This document shows positions 30,101-44,200 of a stretch of 64,000 bases of DNA, in pieces (positions within the stretch are counted from its first letter, which is position 1; each line of letters starts with the position of its first letter). A program made the position numbers and the translations under genes. The stretch lies in assembly GCA_030789695.1 (NCBI GenBank), contig CM061142.1, positions 142,447,637-142,511,636 of the forward strand, in the 5' to 3' direction. A model generated the notes under the pieces. That model did no database searches. It saw only the letters and a program-made list of their open reading frames with translations, and was not told the DNA's origin. Origin of the DNA: Scilla litardierei. Lineage: Eukaryota; Streptophyta; Magnoliopsida; Asparagales; Asparagaceae.

Positions 30101-33100
30101 CCCAGAGGTCTGGAGGGGGGGAGCGGGCACGTAGCCCTTCCCGTGCCCTTCTCTGGTTTGGGTGGCTAGGGTTGGCCCTGCCCCAGAGGTCTGGAGGGGG
30201 GAAGCGGGCGCGTAGCCCGGCCCGTGCCCTTCTCTGGTTTGGGTGGCTAGGGTTGGCCCTGCACCAGATGTCTGGAGGGGGGGAGCGGGCGCGTAGCCCG
30301 GCCCGTGCCCACCTCTGGTTTGGGTGGCTAGGGTCGGCCCTGCCCCAGAGGTCTTGAGGGGGGGAGCGGGCGCGTAGCCCGGCCCGTGCCCTTCTCTGGT
30401 TTGGGTGGCTAGGGTTGGCCCTGCCCCAGAGGTCTTGAGGGGGGGTGCGGGCGCGTAGCCCGGCCCGTGCCCACCTCTGGTTTGGGTGGCTAGGGTCGGC
30501 CCTGCCCCAGAGGTCTTGAGGGGGGGAGCGGGCGCGTAGCACGGCCCGTGCCCTTCTCTGGTTTGGGTGGCTAGGGTCGGCCCTGCCCCAGAGGTCTGGA
30601 GGGGGCGAGCGGGCGCGTTGCCCGGCCTGTGCCCTTCTCTGGTTTGGGTGGCTAGGGTTGGCCCTGCCCCAGAGGTCTGGAGGGGGGAGCGGGCGCGTAG
30701 CCCGGCCCGTGCCCTTCTCTGGTTTGGGTGGCTAGGGTTGGCCCTGCCCCAGAGGTTTGGAGGGGGGGAGCGGGCGCGTAGGCCGGCCCGTGCCCACCTC
30801 TGGTTTGGGTGGCTAGGGTCGGCCCTGCCCCAGAGGTCTTGAGGGGGGGAGCGGGCGCGTAGCCCGGCCCGTGCCCTTCTCTGGTTTGGGTGGCTAGGGT
30901 TGGCCCTGCCCCAGAGGTCTGGAGGGGGGAGCGGGCGCGTAGCCCGGCCCGTGCCCTGCTCTGGTTTGGGTGGCTAGGGTTGGCCCTGCCCCAGAGGTTT
31001 GGAGGGGGGGGGAGCGGGCGCGTAGGCCGGCCCGTGCCCACCTCTGGTTTGGGTGGCTAGGGTCGGCCCTGCCCCAGAGGTCTTGAGGGGGGGAGCGGGC
31101 GCGTAGCCCGGCCCGTGCCCTTCTCTGGTTTGGGTGGCTAGGGTTGGCCCTGCCCCAGAGGTCTGGAGGGGGGGAGCAGGCGCGTAGCCCGGCCCGTGCC
31201 CACCTATGGTTTGGGTGGCTAGGGTCGGCCCTGCCCCAGAGGTCTTGAGGTAGGGAGCGGGCGCGTAGCCCGGCCCGTGCCCTTCTCTGGTTTGGGTGGC
31301 TAGGGTTGGCCCTGCCCCAGAGGTCTGGAGGGGGGGAGCGGGCGCGTAGCCCGGCCCGTGCCCTTCTCTGGTTTGGGTGGCTAGGGTTGGCCATGCCCCA
31401 GAGGTCTGGAGGGGGGAAGCGGGCGCGTAGCCCGGCCCGTGCCCTTCTCTGGTTTGGGTGGCTAGGGTTGGCCCTGCCCCAGAGGTCTGGAGGGGGGGGA
31501 GCGGGCACGTAGCCCTTCCCGTGCCCTTCTCTGGTTTGGGTGGCTAGGGTTGGCCCTGCCCCAGAGGTCTGGAGGGGGGAAGCGGGCGCGTAGCCCGGCC
31601 CATGCCCTTCTCTGGTTTGGGTGGCTAGGGTTGGCCCTGCACCAGATGTCTGGAGGGGGGGGAGCGGGCACGTAGCCCGGCCCGTGCCCACCTCTGGTTT
31701 GGGTGGCTAGGGTCGGCCCTGCCCCAGAGGTCTTGAGGGGGGGAGCGGGCGCGTAGCCCGGCCCGTGCCCTTCTCTGGTTTGGGTGGATAGGGCTGGCCC
31801 TGCCCCAGAGGTCTGGAGGGGGCGAGCGGGCGCGTAGCCCGGCCCGTGCCCTTCTCTGGTTTGGGTGGCTAGGGTTGGCCCTGCCCCAGAGGTCTGGAGG
31901 GGGGAGCGGGCGCATAGCCCGGCCCGTGCCCACCTCTGGTTTGGGTGGCTAGGGTCGGCCCTGCCCCAGAGGTCTGGAGGGGGGGAGCGGGCGCGTAGCC
32001 CGGCCCGTGCCCTTCTCTGGTTTGGGTGGCTAGGGTTGGCCCTGCCCCAGAGGTCTGGAGGGGGGGAGCGGGCGCGTAGCCCGGCCCGTGCCCTTCTCTG
32101 GTTTGGGTGGCTAGGGTCGGCCCTGCCCCAGAGGTCTTGAGGGGGGGAGAGGGCGCGTAGCCCGGCCCGTGCCCTTCTCTGGTTTGGGTGGCTAGGGTTG
32201 GCCCTGCCCCATAGGTCTGGAGGGGGGGGAGCGGGCGCGTAGCCCGGCCCGTGCCCTTCTCGGGTTTGGGTGGCTAGGGTTGGCCCTACCCCAGAGGTCT
32301 GGAGGGGGGAGCGGGCGCGTAGCCCGGCCCGTGCCCACCTCTGGTTTGGGTGGCTAGGGTCGGCCCTGACCCAGAGGTCTTGAGGGGGGGAGCGGGCGCG
32401 TAGCCCGGCCCGTGCCCTTCTCTGGTTTGGGTGGCTAGGGTTGGCCCTGCCCCAGAGGTCTTGAGGGGGGGAGCGGGCGCGTAGCCCGGCCCGTGCCCTT
32501 CTCTGGTTTGGGTGGATAGGGCTGGCCCTGCCCCAGAGGTCTGGAGGGGGGCGAGCGGGCGCGTAGCCCGGCCCGTGCCCTTCTCTGGTTTGGGTGGCTA
32601 GGGTTGGCCCTGCCCCAGAGGTCTTGAGGGGGGGAGCGGGCGCGTAGCCCGGCCCGTGCCCTTCTCTGGTTTGGGTGGATAGGGCTGGCCCTGCCCCAGA
32701 GGTCTGGAGGGGGCGAGCGGGCGCGTAGCCCGGCCCGTGCCCTTCTCTGGTTTGGGTGGCTAGGGTTGGCCCTGCCCCAGAGGTCTGGAGGGGGGGAGCG
32801 GGCGCGTAGCCCGGCCCGTGCCCACCTATGGTTTGGGTGGCTAGGGTCGGCCCTGCCCCAGAGGTCTTGAGGGGGGGAGCGGGCGCGTAGCCCGGCCCGT
32901 GCCCTTCTCTGGTTTGGGTGGCTAGGGTTGGCCCTGCCCCAGAGTTCTGGAGGGGGGGTGCGGGCGCGTAGGCCGGCCCGTGCCCACCTCTGGTTTGGGT
33001 GGCTAGGGTCGGCCCTGCCCCAGAGGTCTTGAGGGGGGGAGCGGGCGCGTAGCCCTGCCCGTGCCCTTCTCTGGTTTGGGTGGCTAGGGTTGGCCCTGCC

Positions 33101-36100
33101 CCAGAGGTCTGGAGGGGGGAGCGGGCGTGTAGCCCGGCCCGTGCCCACCTCTGGTTTGGGTGGCTACGGTCGGCCCTGCCCCACAGGTCTTGAGGGGGGG
33201 AGCGGGCGCGTAGCCCGGCCCGTGCCCTTCTCTGGTTTGGGTGGCTAGGGTTGGCCCTGCCCCAGAGGTCTGGAGGGGGGGAGCGGACGCGTAGCCCGGC
33301 CCGTGCCCTTCTCTGCTTTGGGTGGCTAGGGTTGGCCCTGCCCCAGAGGTCTGGAGGGGGGAGCGGGCGCGTAGCCCGGCCCGTGCCCTTCTCTGGCTTG
33401 GGTGGCTAGGGTTGGCCCTGCCCCAGAGGTCTGAGGGGGGGAGCGGGCACGTAGCCCGGCCTGTGCCCTTCTCTGGTTTGGGTGGCTAGGGTTGGCCCTG
33501 TCCCAGAGGTCTGGAGGGGGGGAGCAGGCGCGTAGCCCGGCCCGTGCCCACCTATGGTTTGGGTGGCTAGGGTCGGCCCTGCCCCAGAGGTCTTGAGGTG
33601 GGGAGCGGGCGCGTAGCCCGGCCCGTGCCCTTCTCTGGTTTGGGTGGCTAGGGTTGGCCCTGCCCCAGAGGTCTGGAGGGGGGGAGCGGGCGCGTAGCCC
33701 GGCCCGTGCCCTTCTCTGGTTTGGGTGGCTAGGGTTGGCCCTGCCCCAGAGGTCTGGAGGGGGGAAGCGGGCGCGTAGCCCGGCCCGTGCCCATCTCTGG
33801 TTTGGGTGGCTAGGGTTGGCCCTGCCCCAGAGGTCTGGAGGGGGGGGAGCGGGCACGTAGCCCTTCCCGTGCCCTTCTCTGGTTTGGGTGGCTAGGGTTG
33901 GCCCTGCCCCAGAGGTCTGGAGGGGGGAAGCGGGCGCGTAGCCTGGCCCGTGCCCTTCTCTGGTTTGGGTGGCTAGGGTTGGCCCTGCACCAGAGGTCTG
34001 GAGGGGGGGGAGCGGGCACGTAGCCCGGCCCGTGCCCGCCTCTGGTTTGGGTGGCTAGGGTCGGCCCTGCCCCAGAGGTCTTGAGGGGGGGAGCGGGCGC
34101 GTAGCCCGGCCCGTGCCCTTCTCTGGTTTGGGTGGCTAGGGTTGGCCCTGCCCCAGAGGTCTTGAGGGGGGAGCGGGCGCGTAGCCCGGCCCGTGCCCTT
34201 CTCTGGTTTGGGTGGCTTGGGTTGTCCCTGCCCCAGAGGTCTGGAGGGGGGGAGCGGGCGCGTAGCCCGGCCCGTGCCCTTCTCTGGTTTGGGTGTCTAG
34301 GGTCGGCCCTGCCCCAGAGGTCTTGAGGGGGGGAGCGGGCGCGTAGCCCGGCCCGTGCCCACCTCTGGTTTGGGTGGCTAGGGTCGGCCCTGCACCAGAG
34401 GTCTGGAGGGGGGGAGCGGGCACGTAGCCCGGCCCGTGCCCACCTCTGGTTTGGGTGGCTAGGGTCGGCCCTGCCCCAGAGGTCTTGAGGGGGGGAGCGG
34501 GCGCGTAGCCCGGCCCGTGCCCTTCTCTGGTTTGGGTGGCTAGGGTCGGCCCTGCCCCAGAGGTCTGGAGGGGGGGAGCGGGCGCGTAACCCGGCCTGTG
34601 CCCTTCTCTGGTTTGGGTGGCTAGGGTTGGCCCTGCCCCAGAGGTCTGGAGGGGGGGAGCGGGCACGTAGCCCGGCCCGTGCCCTTCTCTGGTTTGGGTG
34701 GCTAGGGTTGGCCATGCCCCAGAGGTCTGGAGGGGGGAAGCGGGCGCGTAGCCCGGCCCGTGCCCTTCTCTGGTTTGGGTGGCTAGGGTCGGCCCTGCCC
34801 CAGAGGTCTGGAGGGGGGAGCGGGCACGTAGCCCTTCCCGTGCCCTTCTCTGGTTTGGGTGGCTAGGGTTGGCCCTGCCCCAGAGGTCTGGAGGGGGGAA
34901 GCGGGCGCGTAGCCCGGCCCGTGCCCTTCTCTGGTTTGGGTGGCTAGGGTTGGCCCTGCACCAGATGTCTGGAGGGGGGGAGCGGGCGCGTAGCCCGGCC
35001 CGTGCCCACCTCTGGTTTGGGTGGCTAGGGTCGGCCCTGCCCCAGAGGTCTTGAGGGGGGGAGCGGGCGCGTAGCCCGGCCCGTGCCCTTCTCTGGTTTG
35101 GGTGGCTAGGGTTGGCCCTGCCCCAGAGGTCTTGAGGGGGGGTGCGGGCGCGTAGCCCGGCCCGTGCCCACCTCTGGTTTGGGTGGCTAGGGTCGGCCCT
35201 GCCCCAGAGGTCTTGAGGGGGGGAGCGGGCGCGTAGCACGGCCCGTGCCCTTCTCTGGTTTGGGTGGCTAGGGTCGGCCCTGCCCCAGAGGTCTGGAGGG
35301 GGCGAGCGGGCGCGTTGCCCGGCCTGTGCCCTTCTCTGGTTTGGGTGGCTAGGGTTGGCCCTGCCCCAGAGGTCTGGAGGGGGGAGCGGGCGCGTAGCCC
35401 GGCCCGTGCCCTTCTCTGGTTTGGGTGGCTAGGGTTGGCCCTGCCCCAGAGGTTTGGAGGGGGGGAGCGGGCGCGTAGGCCGGCCCGTGCCCACCTCTGG
35501 TTTGGGTGGCTAGGGTCGGCCCTGCCCCAGAGGTCTTGAGGGGGGGAGCGGGCGCGTAGCCCGGCCCGTGCCCTTCTCTGGTTTGGGTGGCTAGGGTTGG
35601 CCCTGCCCCAGAGGTCTGGAGGGGGGAGCGGGCGCGTAGCCCGGCCCGTGCCCTGCTCTGGTTTGGGTGGCTAGGGTTGGCCCTGCCCCAGAGGTTTGGA
35701 GGGGGGGAGCGGGCGCGTAGGCCGGCCCGTGCCCACCTCTGGTTTGGGTGGCTAGGGTCGGCCCTGCCCCAGAGGTCTTGAGGGGGGGAGCGGGCGCGTA
35801 GCCCGGCCCGTGCCCTTCTCTGGTTTGGGTGGCTAGGGTTGGCCCTGCCCCAGAGGTCTGGAGGGGGGGAGCAGGCGCGTAGCCCGGCCCGTGCCCACCT
35901 ATGGTTTGGGTGGCTAGGGTCGGCCCTGCCCCAGAGGTCTTGAGGTAGGGAGCGGGCGCGTAGCCCGGCCCGTGCCCTTCTCTGGTTTGGGTGGCTAGGG
36001 TTGGCCCTGCCCCAGAGGTCTGGAGGGGGGGAGCGGGCGCGTAGCCCGGCCCGTGCCCTTCTCTGGTTTGGGTGGCTAGGGTTGGCCATGCCCCAGAGGT

Positions 36101-36500
36101 CTGGAGGGGGGAAGCGGGCGCGTAGCCCGGCCCGTGCCCTTCTCTGGTTTGGGTGGCTAGGGTTGGCCCTGCCCCAGAGGTCTGGAGGGGGGGAGCGGGC
36201 ACGTAGCCCTTCCCGTGCCCTTCTCTGGTTTGGGTGGCTAGGGTTGGCCCTGCCCCAGAGGTCTGGAGGGGGGAAGCGGGCGCGTAGCCCGGCCCGTGCC
36301 CTTCTCTGGTTTGGGTGGCTAGGGTTGGCCCTGCACCAGATGTCTGGAGGGGGGGAGCGGGCACGTAGCCCGGCCCGTGCCCACCTCTGGTTTGGGTGGC
36401 TAGGGTCGGCCCTGCCCCAGAGGTCTTGAGGGGGGGAGCGGGCGCGTAGCCCGGCCCGTGCCCTTCTCTGGTTTGGGTGGCTAGGGTTGGCCCTGCCCCA
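27160..36500. repeat. Large tandem duplication in the satellite, period about 4.70 kb (58 monomers)
   Basis: Matching variant strings start at 27164/31865 (4701 bp), at about 30567/35264 (4697 bp) and at about 31306/36001 (4695 bp). The two copies are near-identical in long stretches. A partial third relative follows to about 38400-39350 with an offset of about 5.26 kb. Confidence 0.8.
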
Positions 36501-39500
36501 GAGGTCTTGAGGGGGGGAGCGGGCGCGTAGCCCGGCCCGTGCCCTTCTCTGGTTTGGGTGGCTAGGGTCGGCCCTGCCCCAGAGGTCTGGAGGGGGGGAG
36601 CGGGCGCGTAGCCCGGCCCGTGCCCTTCTCTGGTTTGGGTGGCTAGGGTCGGCCCTGCCCCAGAGGTCTTGAGGGGGGGAGAGGGCGCGTAGCCCGGCCC
36701 GTGCCCTTCTCTGGTTTGGGTGGCTAGGGTTGGCCCTGCCCCATAGGTCTGGAGGGGGGGAGCGGGCGCGTAGCCCGGCCCGTGCCCTTCTCTGGTTTGG
36801 GTGGCTAGGGTTGGCCCTACCCCAGAGGTCTGGAGGGGGGAGCGGGCACGTAGCCCTTCCCGTGCCCTTCTCTGGTTTGGGTGGCTAGGGTTGGCCCTGC
36901 CCCAGAGGTCTGGAGGGGGGAAGCGGGCGCGTAGCCCGGCCCGTGCCCTTCTCTGGTTTGGGTGGCTAGGGTTGGCCCTGCCCCAGAGTTCTGGAGGGGG
37001 GGTGCGGGCGCGTAGGCCGGCCCGTGCCCACCTCTGGTTTGGGTGGCTAGGGTCGGCCCTGCCCCAGAGGTCTTGAGGGGGGGAGCGGGCGCGTAGCCCT
37101 GCCCGTGCCCTTCTCTGGTTTGGGTGGCTAGGGTTGGCCCTGCCCCAGAGGTCTGGAGGGGGGAGCGGGCGTGTAGCCCGGCCCGTGCCCACCTCTGGTT
37201 TGGGTGGCTACGGTCGGCCCTGCCCCACAGGTCTGGAGGGGGGGAGCGGGCGCGTAGCCCGGCCCGTGCCCTTCTCTGGTTTGGGTGGCTAGGGTCGGCC
37301 CTGCCCCAGAGGTCTTGAGGGGGGGAGAGGGCGCGTAGCCCGGCCCGTGCCCTTCTCTGGTTTGGGTGGCTAGGGTCGGCCCTGCCCCAGAGGTCTTGAG
37401 GGGGGGAGAGGGCGCGTAGCCCGGCCCGTGCCCTTCTCTGGTTTGGGTGGCTAGGGTTGGCCCTGCCCCATAGGTCTGGAGGGGGGGAGCGGGCGCGTAG
37501 CCCGGCCCGTGCCTTTCTCGGGTTTGGGTGGCTAGGGTTGGCCCTACCCCAGAGGTCTGGAGGGGGGAGCGGGCGCGTAGCCCGGCCCGTGCCCACCTCT
37601 GGTTTGGGTGGCTAGGGTCGGCCCTGACCCAGAGGTCTTGAGGGGGGGAGCGGGCGCGTAGCCCGGCCCGTGCCCTTCTCTGGTTTGGGTGGCTAGGGTT
37701 GGCCCTGCCCCAGAGGTCTTGAGGGGGGGAGCGGGCGCGTAGCCCGGCCCGTGCCCTTCTCTGGTTTGGGTGGATAGGGCTGGCCCTGTCCCAGAGGTCT
37801 GGAGGGGGCGAGCGGGCGCGTAGCCCGGCCCGTGCCCTTCTCTGGTTTGGGTGGCTAGGGTTGGCCCTGCCCCAGAGGTCTTGAGGGGGGGAGCGGGCGC
37901 GTAGCCCGGCCCGTGCCCTTCTCTGGTTTGGGTGGATAGGGCTGGCCCTGCCCCAGAGGTCTGGAGGGGGCGAGCGGGCGCGTAGCCCGGCCCGTGCCCT
38001 TCTCTGGTTTGGGTGGCTAGGGTTGGCCCTGCCCCAGAGGTCTGGAGGGGGGGAGCGGGCGCGTAGCCCGGCCCGTGCCCACCTATGGTTTGGGTGGCTA
38101 GGGTCGGCCCTGCCCCAGAGGTCTTGAGGGGGGGAGCGGGCGCGTAGCCCGGCCCGTGCCCTTCTCTGGTTTGGGTGGCTAGGGTTGGCCCTGCCCCAGA
38201 GTTCTGGAGGGGGGGGTGCGGGCGCGTAGGCCGGCCCGTGCCCACCTCTGGTTTGGGTGGCTAGGGTCGGCCCTGCCCCAGAGGTCTTGAGGGGGGGAGC
38301 GGGCGCGTAGCCCTGCCCGTGCCCTTCTCTGGTTTGGGTGGCTAGGGTTGGCCCTGCCCCAGAGGTCTGGAGGGGGGAGCGGGCGTGTAGCCCGGCCCGT
38401 GCCCACCTCTGGTTTGGGTGGCTACGGTCGGCCCTGCCCCACAGGTCTTGAGGGGGGGAGCGGGCGTGTAGCCCGGCCCGTGCCCTTCTCTGGTTTGGGT
38501 GGCTAGGGTTGGCCCTGCCCCAGAGGTCTGGAGGGGGGGAGCGGACGCGTAGCCCGGCCCGTGCCCTTCTCTGCTTTGGGTGGCTAGGGTTGGCCCTGCC
38601 CCAGAGGTCTGGAGGGGGGAGCGGGCGCGTAGCCCGGCCCGTGCCCTTCTCTGGCTTGGGTGGCTAGGGTTGGCCCTGCCCCAGAGGTCTGGAGGGGGGG
38701 AGCGGGCACGTAGCCCGGCCTGTGCCCTTCTCTGGTTTGGGTGGCTAGGGTTGGCCCTGTCCCAGAGGTCTGGAGGGGGGGAGCAGGCGCGTAGCCCGGC
38801 CCGTGCCCACCTATGGTTTGGGTGGCTAGGGTCGGCCCTGCCCCAGAGGTCTTGAGGTGGGGAGCGGGCGCGTAGCCCGGCCCGTGCCCTTCTCTGGTTT
38901 GGGTGGCTAGGGTTGGCCCTGCCCCAGAGGTCTGGAGGGGGGGAGCGGGCGCGTAGCCCGGCCCGTGCCCTTCTCTGGTTTGGGTGGCTAGGGTTGGCCC
39001 TGCCCCAGAGGTCTGGAGGGGGGAAGCGGGCGCGTAGCCCGACCCGTGCCCATCTCTGGTTTGGGTGGCTAGGGTTGGCCCTGCCCCAGAGGTCTGGAGG
39101 GGGGGAGCGGGCACGTAGCCCTTCCCGTGCCCTTCTCTGGTTTGGGTGGCTAGGGTTGGCCCTGCCCCAGAGGTCTGGAGGGGGGAAGCGGGCGCGTAGC
39201 CTGGCCTGTGCCCTTCTCTGGTTTGGGTGGCTAGGGTTGGCCCTGCACCAGAGGTCTGGAGGGGGGGAGCGGGCACGTAGCCCGGCCCGTGCCCGCCTCT
39301 GGTTTGGGTGGCTAGGGTCGGCCCTGCCCCAGAGGTCTTGAGGGGGGGAGCGGGCGCGTAGCCCGGCCCGTGCCCTTCTCTGGTTTGGGTGGCTAGGGTT
39401 GGCCCTGCCCCAGAGGTCTTGAGGGGGGGGAGCGGGCGCGTAGCCCGGCCCGTGCCCTTCTCTGGTTTGGGTGGCTTGGGTTGTCCCTGCCCCAGAGGTC

Positions 39501-39599
39501 TGGAGGGGGGGAGCGGGCGCGTAGCCCGGCCCGTGCCCTTCTCTGGTTTGGGTGTCTAGGGTCGGCCCTGCCCCAGAGGTCTTGAGGGGGGGAGCGGGC

Positions 39600-41230
39600 G
39601 CGTAGCCCGGCCCGTGCCCACCTCTGGTTTGGGTGGCTAGGGTCGGCCCTGCACCAGAGGTCTGGAGGGGGGGATCGGGCACGTAGCCCGGCCCGTGCCC
39701 ACCTATGGTTTGGGTGGCTAGGGTCGGCCCTGCCCCAGAGGTCTTGAGGTGGGGAGCGGGCGCGTAGCCCGGCCCGTGCCCTTCTCTGGTTTGGGTGGCT
39801 AGGGTTGGCCCTGCCCCAGAGGTCTGGAGGGGGGAAGCGGGCGCGTAGCCCGGCCCGTGCCCATCTCTGGTTTGGGTGGCTAGGGTTGGCCCTGCCCCAG
39901 AGGTCTGGAGGGGGGGAGCGGGCACGTAGCCCTTCCCGTGCCCTTCTCTGGTTTGGGTGGCTAGGGTTGGCCCTGCCCCAGAGGTCTGGAGGGGGGAAGC
40001 GGGCGCGTAGCCTGGCCTGTGCCCTTCTCTGGTTTGGGTGGCTAGGGTTGGCCCTGCACCAGAGGTCTGGAGGGGGGGAGCGGGCACGTAGCCCGGCCCG
40101 TGCCCGCCTCTGGTTTGGGTGGCTAGGGTCGGCCCTGCCCCAGAGGTCTTGAGGGGGGGAGCGGGCGCGTAGCCCGGCCCGTGCCCTTCTCTGGTTTGGG
40201 TGGCTAGGGTTGGCCCTGCCCCAGAGGTCTTGAGGGGGGGAGCGGGCGCGTAGCCCGGCCCGTGCCCTTCTCTGGTTTGGGTGGCTTGGGTTGTCCCTGC
40301 CCCAGAGGTCTGGAGGGGGGGAGCGGGCGCGTAGCCCGGCCCGTGCCCTTCTCTGGTTTGGGTGTCTAGGGTCGGCCCTGCCCCAGAGGTCTTGAGGGGG
40401 GGGAGCGGGCGCGTAGCCCGGCCCGTGCCCACCTCTGGTTTGGGTGGCTAGGGTCGGCCCTGCACCAGAGGTCTGGAGGGGGGGAGCGGGCACGTAGCCC
40501 GGCCCGTGCCCACCTCTGGTTTGGGTGGCTAGGGTCGGCCCTGCCCCAGAGGTCTTGAGGTGGGGAGCGGGCGCGTAGCCCGGCCCGTGCCCTTCTCTGG
40601 TTTGGGTGGCTAGGGTTGGCCCTGCCCCAGAGGTCTGGAGGGGGGAAGCGGGCGCGTAGCCCGGCCCGTGCCCATCTCTGGTTTGGGTGGCTAGGGTTGG
40701 CCCTGCCCCAGAGGTCTGGAGGGGGGGAGCGGGCACGTAGCCCTTCCCGTGCCCTTCTCTGGTTTGGGTGGCTAGGGTTGGCCCTGCCCCAGAGGTCTGG
40801 AGGGGGGAAGCGGGCGCGTAGCCTGGCCTGTGCCCTTCTCTGGTTTGGGTGGCTAGGGTTGGCCCTGCACCAGAGGTCTGGAGGGGGGGAGCGGGCACGT
40901 AGCCCGGCCCGTGCCCGCCTCTGGTTTGGGTGGCTAGGGTCGGCCCTGCCCCAGAGGTCTTGAGGGGGGGAGCGGGCGCGTAGCCCGGCCCGTGCCCTTC
41001 TCTGGTTTGGGTGGCTAGGGTTGGCCCTGCCCCAGAGGTCTTGAGGGGGGGAGCGGGCGCGTAGCCCGGCCCGTGCCCTTCTCTGGTTTGGGTGGCTTGG
41101 GTTGTCCCTGCCCCAGCGGTCTGGAGGGGGGGAGCGGGCGCGTAGCCCGGCCCGTGCCCTTCTCTGGTTTGGGTGTCTAGGGTCGGCCCTGCCCCAGAGG
41201 TCTTGAGGGGGGGAGCGGGCGCGTAGCCCG
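39600..41230. repeat. Two-copy higher-order repeat, period 811 bp (10 monomers)
   Basis: 39805-40152 and 40616-40963 carry the same monomer series (AAGCGGG, CCCATCTCTGG, CCCTTCCCGTG, GCCTGGCCTGTG, CTGCACCAGAGG) at a spacing of 811 bp. Confidence 0.8.
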
Positions 41231-44200
41231 GCCCGTGCCCACCTCTGGTTTGGGTGGCTAGGGTCGGCCCTGCACCAGAGGTCTGGAGGGGGGGAGCGGG
41301 CACGTAGCCCGGCCCGTGCCCACCTCTGGTTTGGGTGGCTAGGGTCGGCCCTGCCCCAGAGGTCTTGAGGGGGGGAGCGGGCGCGTAGCCCGGCCCGTGC
41401 CCTTCTCTGGTTTGGGTGGCTAGGGTCGGCCCTGCCCCAGAGGTCTGGAGGGGGGGAGCGGTCGCGTAACCCGGCCTGTGCCCTTCTCTGGTTTGGGTGG
41501 CTAGGGTTGGCCCTGCCCCAGAGGTCTGGAGGGGGGAGCGGGCACGTAGCCCGGCCCGTGCCCTTCTCTGGTTTGGGTGGCTAGGGTTGGCCATGCCCCA
41601 GAGGTCTGGAGGGGGGAAGCGGGCGCGTAGCCCGGCCCGTGCCCTTCTCGGGTTTGGGTGGCTAGGGTCGGCCCTGCCCCAGAGGTCTGGAGGGGGGGAG
41701 CGGGCACGTAGCCCTTCCCGTGCCCTTCTCTGGTTTGGGTGGCTAGGGTTGGCCCTGCCCCAGAGGTCTGGAGGGGGGAAGCGGGCGCGTAGCCCGGCCC
41801 GTGCCCTTCTCTGGTTTGGGTGGCTAGGGTTGGCCCTGCACCAGATGTCTGGAGGGGGGGAGCGGGCGCGTAGCCCGGCCCGTGCCCACCTCTGGTTTGG
41901 GTGGCTAGGGTCGGCCCTGCCCCAGAGGTCTTGAGGGGGGGAGCGGGCGCGTAGCCCGGCCCGTGCCCTTCTCTGGTTTGGGTGGCTAGGGTTGGCCCTG
42001 CCCCAGAGGTCTTGAGGGGGGGTGCGGGCGCGTAGCCCGGCCCGTGCCCACCTCTGGTTTGGGTGGCTAGGGTCGGCCCTGCCCCAGAGGTCTTGAGGGG
42101 GGGAGCGGGCGCGTAGCCCGGCCCGTGCCCTTCTCTGGTTTGGGTGGCTAGGGTCGGCCCTGCCCCAGAGGTCTGGAGGGGGCGAGCGGGCGCGTTGCCC
42201 GGCCTGTGCCCTTCTCTGGTTTGGGTGGCTAGGGTTGGCCCTGCCCCAGAGGTCTGGAGGGGGGAGCGGGCGCGTAGCCCGGCCCGTGCCCTTCTCTGGT
42301 TTGGGTGGCTAGGGTTGGCCCTGCCCCAGAGGTTTGGAGGGGGGGAGCGGGCGCGTAGGCCGGCCCGTGCCCACCTCTGGTTTGGGTGGCTAGGGTCGGC
42401 CCTGCCCCAGAGGTCTTGAGGAGGGGAGCGGGCGCGTAGCCCGGCCCGTGCCCTTCTCTGGTTTGGGTGGCTAGGGTTGGCCCTGCCCCAGAGGTCTGGA
42501 GGGGGGAGCGGGCGCGTAGCCCGGCCCGTGCCCTTCTCTGGTTTGGGTGGCTAGGGTTGGCCCTGCCCCAGAGGTTTGGAGGGGGGGAGCGGGCGCGTAG
42601 GCCGGCCCGTGCCCACCTCTGGTTTGGGTGGCTAGGGTCGGCCCTGCCCCAGAGGTCTTGAGGGGGGGAGCGGGCGCGTAGCCCGGCCCGTGCCCTTCTC
42701 TGGTTTGGGTGGCTAGGGTTGGCCCTGCCCCAGAGGTCTGGAGGGGGGGAGCAGGCGCGTAGCCCGGCCCGTGCCCACCTATGGTTTGGGTGGCTAGGGT
42801 CGGCCCTGCCCCAGAGGTCTTGAGGTAGGGAGCGGGCGCGTAGCCCGGCCCGTGCCCTTCTCTGGTTTGGGTGGCTAGGGTTGGCCCTGCCCCAGAGGTC
42901 TGGAGGGGGGGAGCGGGCGCGTAGCCCGGCCCGTGCCCTTCTCTGGTTTGGGTGGCTAGGGTTGGCCATGCCCCAGAGGTCTGGAGGGGGGAAGCGGGCG
43001 CGTAGCCCGGCCCGTGCCCTTCTCTGGTTTGGGTGGCTAGGGTTGGCCCTGCCCCAGAGGTCTGGAGGGGGGGAGCGGGCACGTAGCCCTTCCCGTGCCC
43101 TTCTCTGGTTTGGGTGGCTAGGGTTGGCCCTGCCCCAGAGGTCTGGAGGGGGGAAGCGGGCGCGTAGCCCGGCCCGTGCCCTTCTCTGGTTTGGGTGGCT
43201 AGGGTTGGCCCTGCACCAGATGTCTGGAGGGGGGGAGCGGGCACGTAGCCCGGCCCGTGCCCACCTCTGGTTTGGGTGGCTAGGGTCGGCCCTGCCCCAG
43301 AGGTCTTGAGGGGGGGAGCGGGCGCGTAGCCCGGCCCGTGCCCTTCTCTGGTTTGGGTGGCTAGGGTTGGCCCTGCCCCAGAGGTCTTGAGGGGGGGGAG
43401 CGGGCACGTAGCCCGGCCCGTGCCCACCTCTGGTTTGGGTGGCTAGGGTCGGCCCTGCCCCAGAGGTCTTGAGGGGGGGAGCGGGCGCGTAGCCCGGCCC
43501 GTGCCCGCCTCTGGTTTGGGTGGCTAGGGTCGGCCCTGCCCCAGAGGTCTGGAGGGGGGGAGCGGGCGCGTAGCCCGGCCCGTGCCCTTCTCTGGTTTGG
43601 GTGGCTAGGGTCGGCCCTGTCCCAGAGGTCTTGAGGGGGGAGAGGGCGCGTAGCCCGGCCCGTGCCCTTCTCTGGTTTGGGTGGCTAGGGTTGGCCCTGC
43701 CCCATAGGTCTGGAGGGGGGGAGCGGGCGCGTAGCCCGGCCCGTGCCCTTCTCTGGTTTGGGTGGCTAGGGTTGGCCCTGCCCCAGAGGTCTGGAGGGGG
43801 GAGCGGGCGCGTAGCCCGGCCCGTGCCCACCTCTGGTTTGGGTGGCTAGGGTCGGCCCTGCACCAGAGGTCTGGAGGGGGGGAGCAGGCGCGTAGCCCGG
43901 CCCGTGCCCACCTATGGTTTGGGTGGCTAGGGTCGGCCCTGCCCCAGAGGTCTTGAGGTGGGGAGCGGGCGCGTAGCCCGGCCCGTGCCCTTCTCTGGTT
44001 TGGGTGGCTAGGGTTGGCCCTGCCCCAGAGGTCTGGAGGGGGGAAGCGGGCGCGTAGCCCGGCCCGTGCCCATCTCTGGTTTGGGTGGCTAGGGTTGGCC
44101 CTGCCCCAGAGGTCTGGAGGGGGGGAGCGGGCACGTAGCCCTTCCCGTGCCCTTCTCTGGTTTGGGTGGCTAGGGTTGGCCCTGCCCCAGAGGTCTGGAG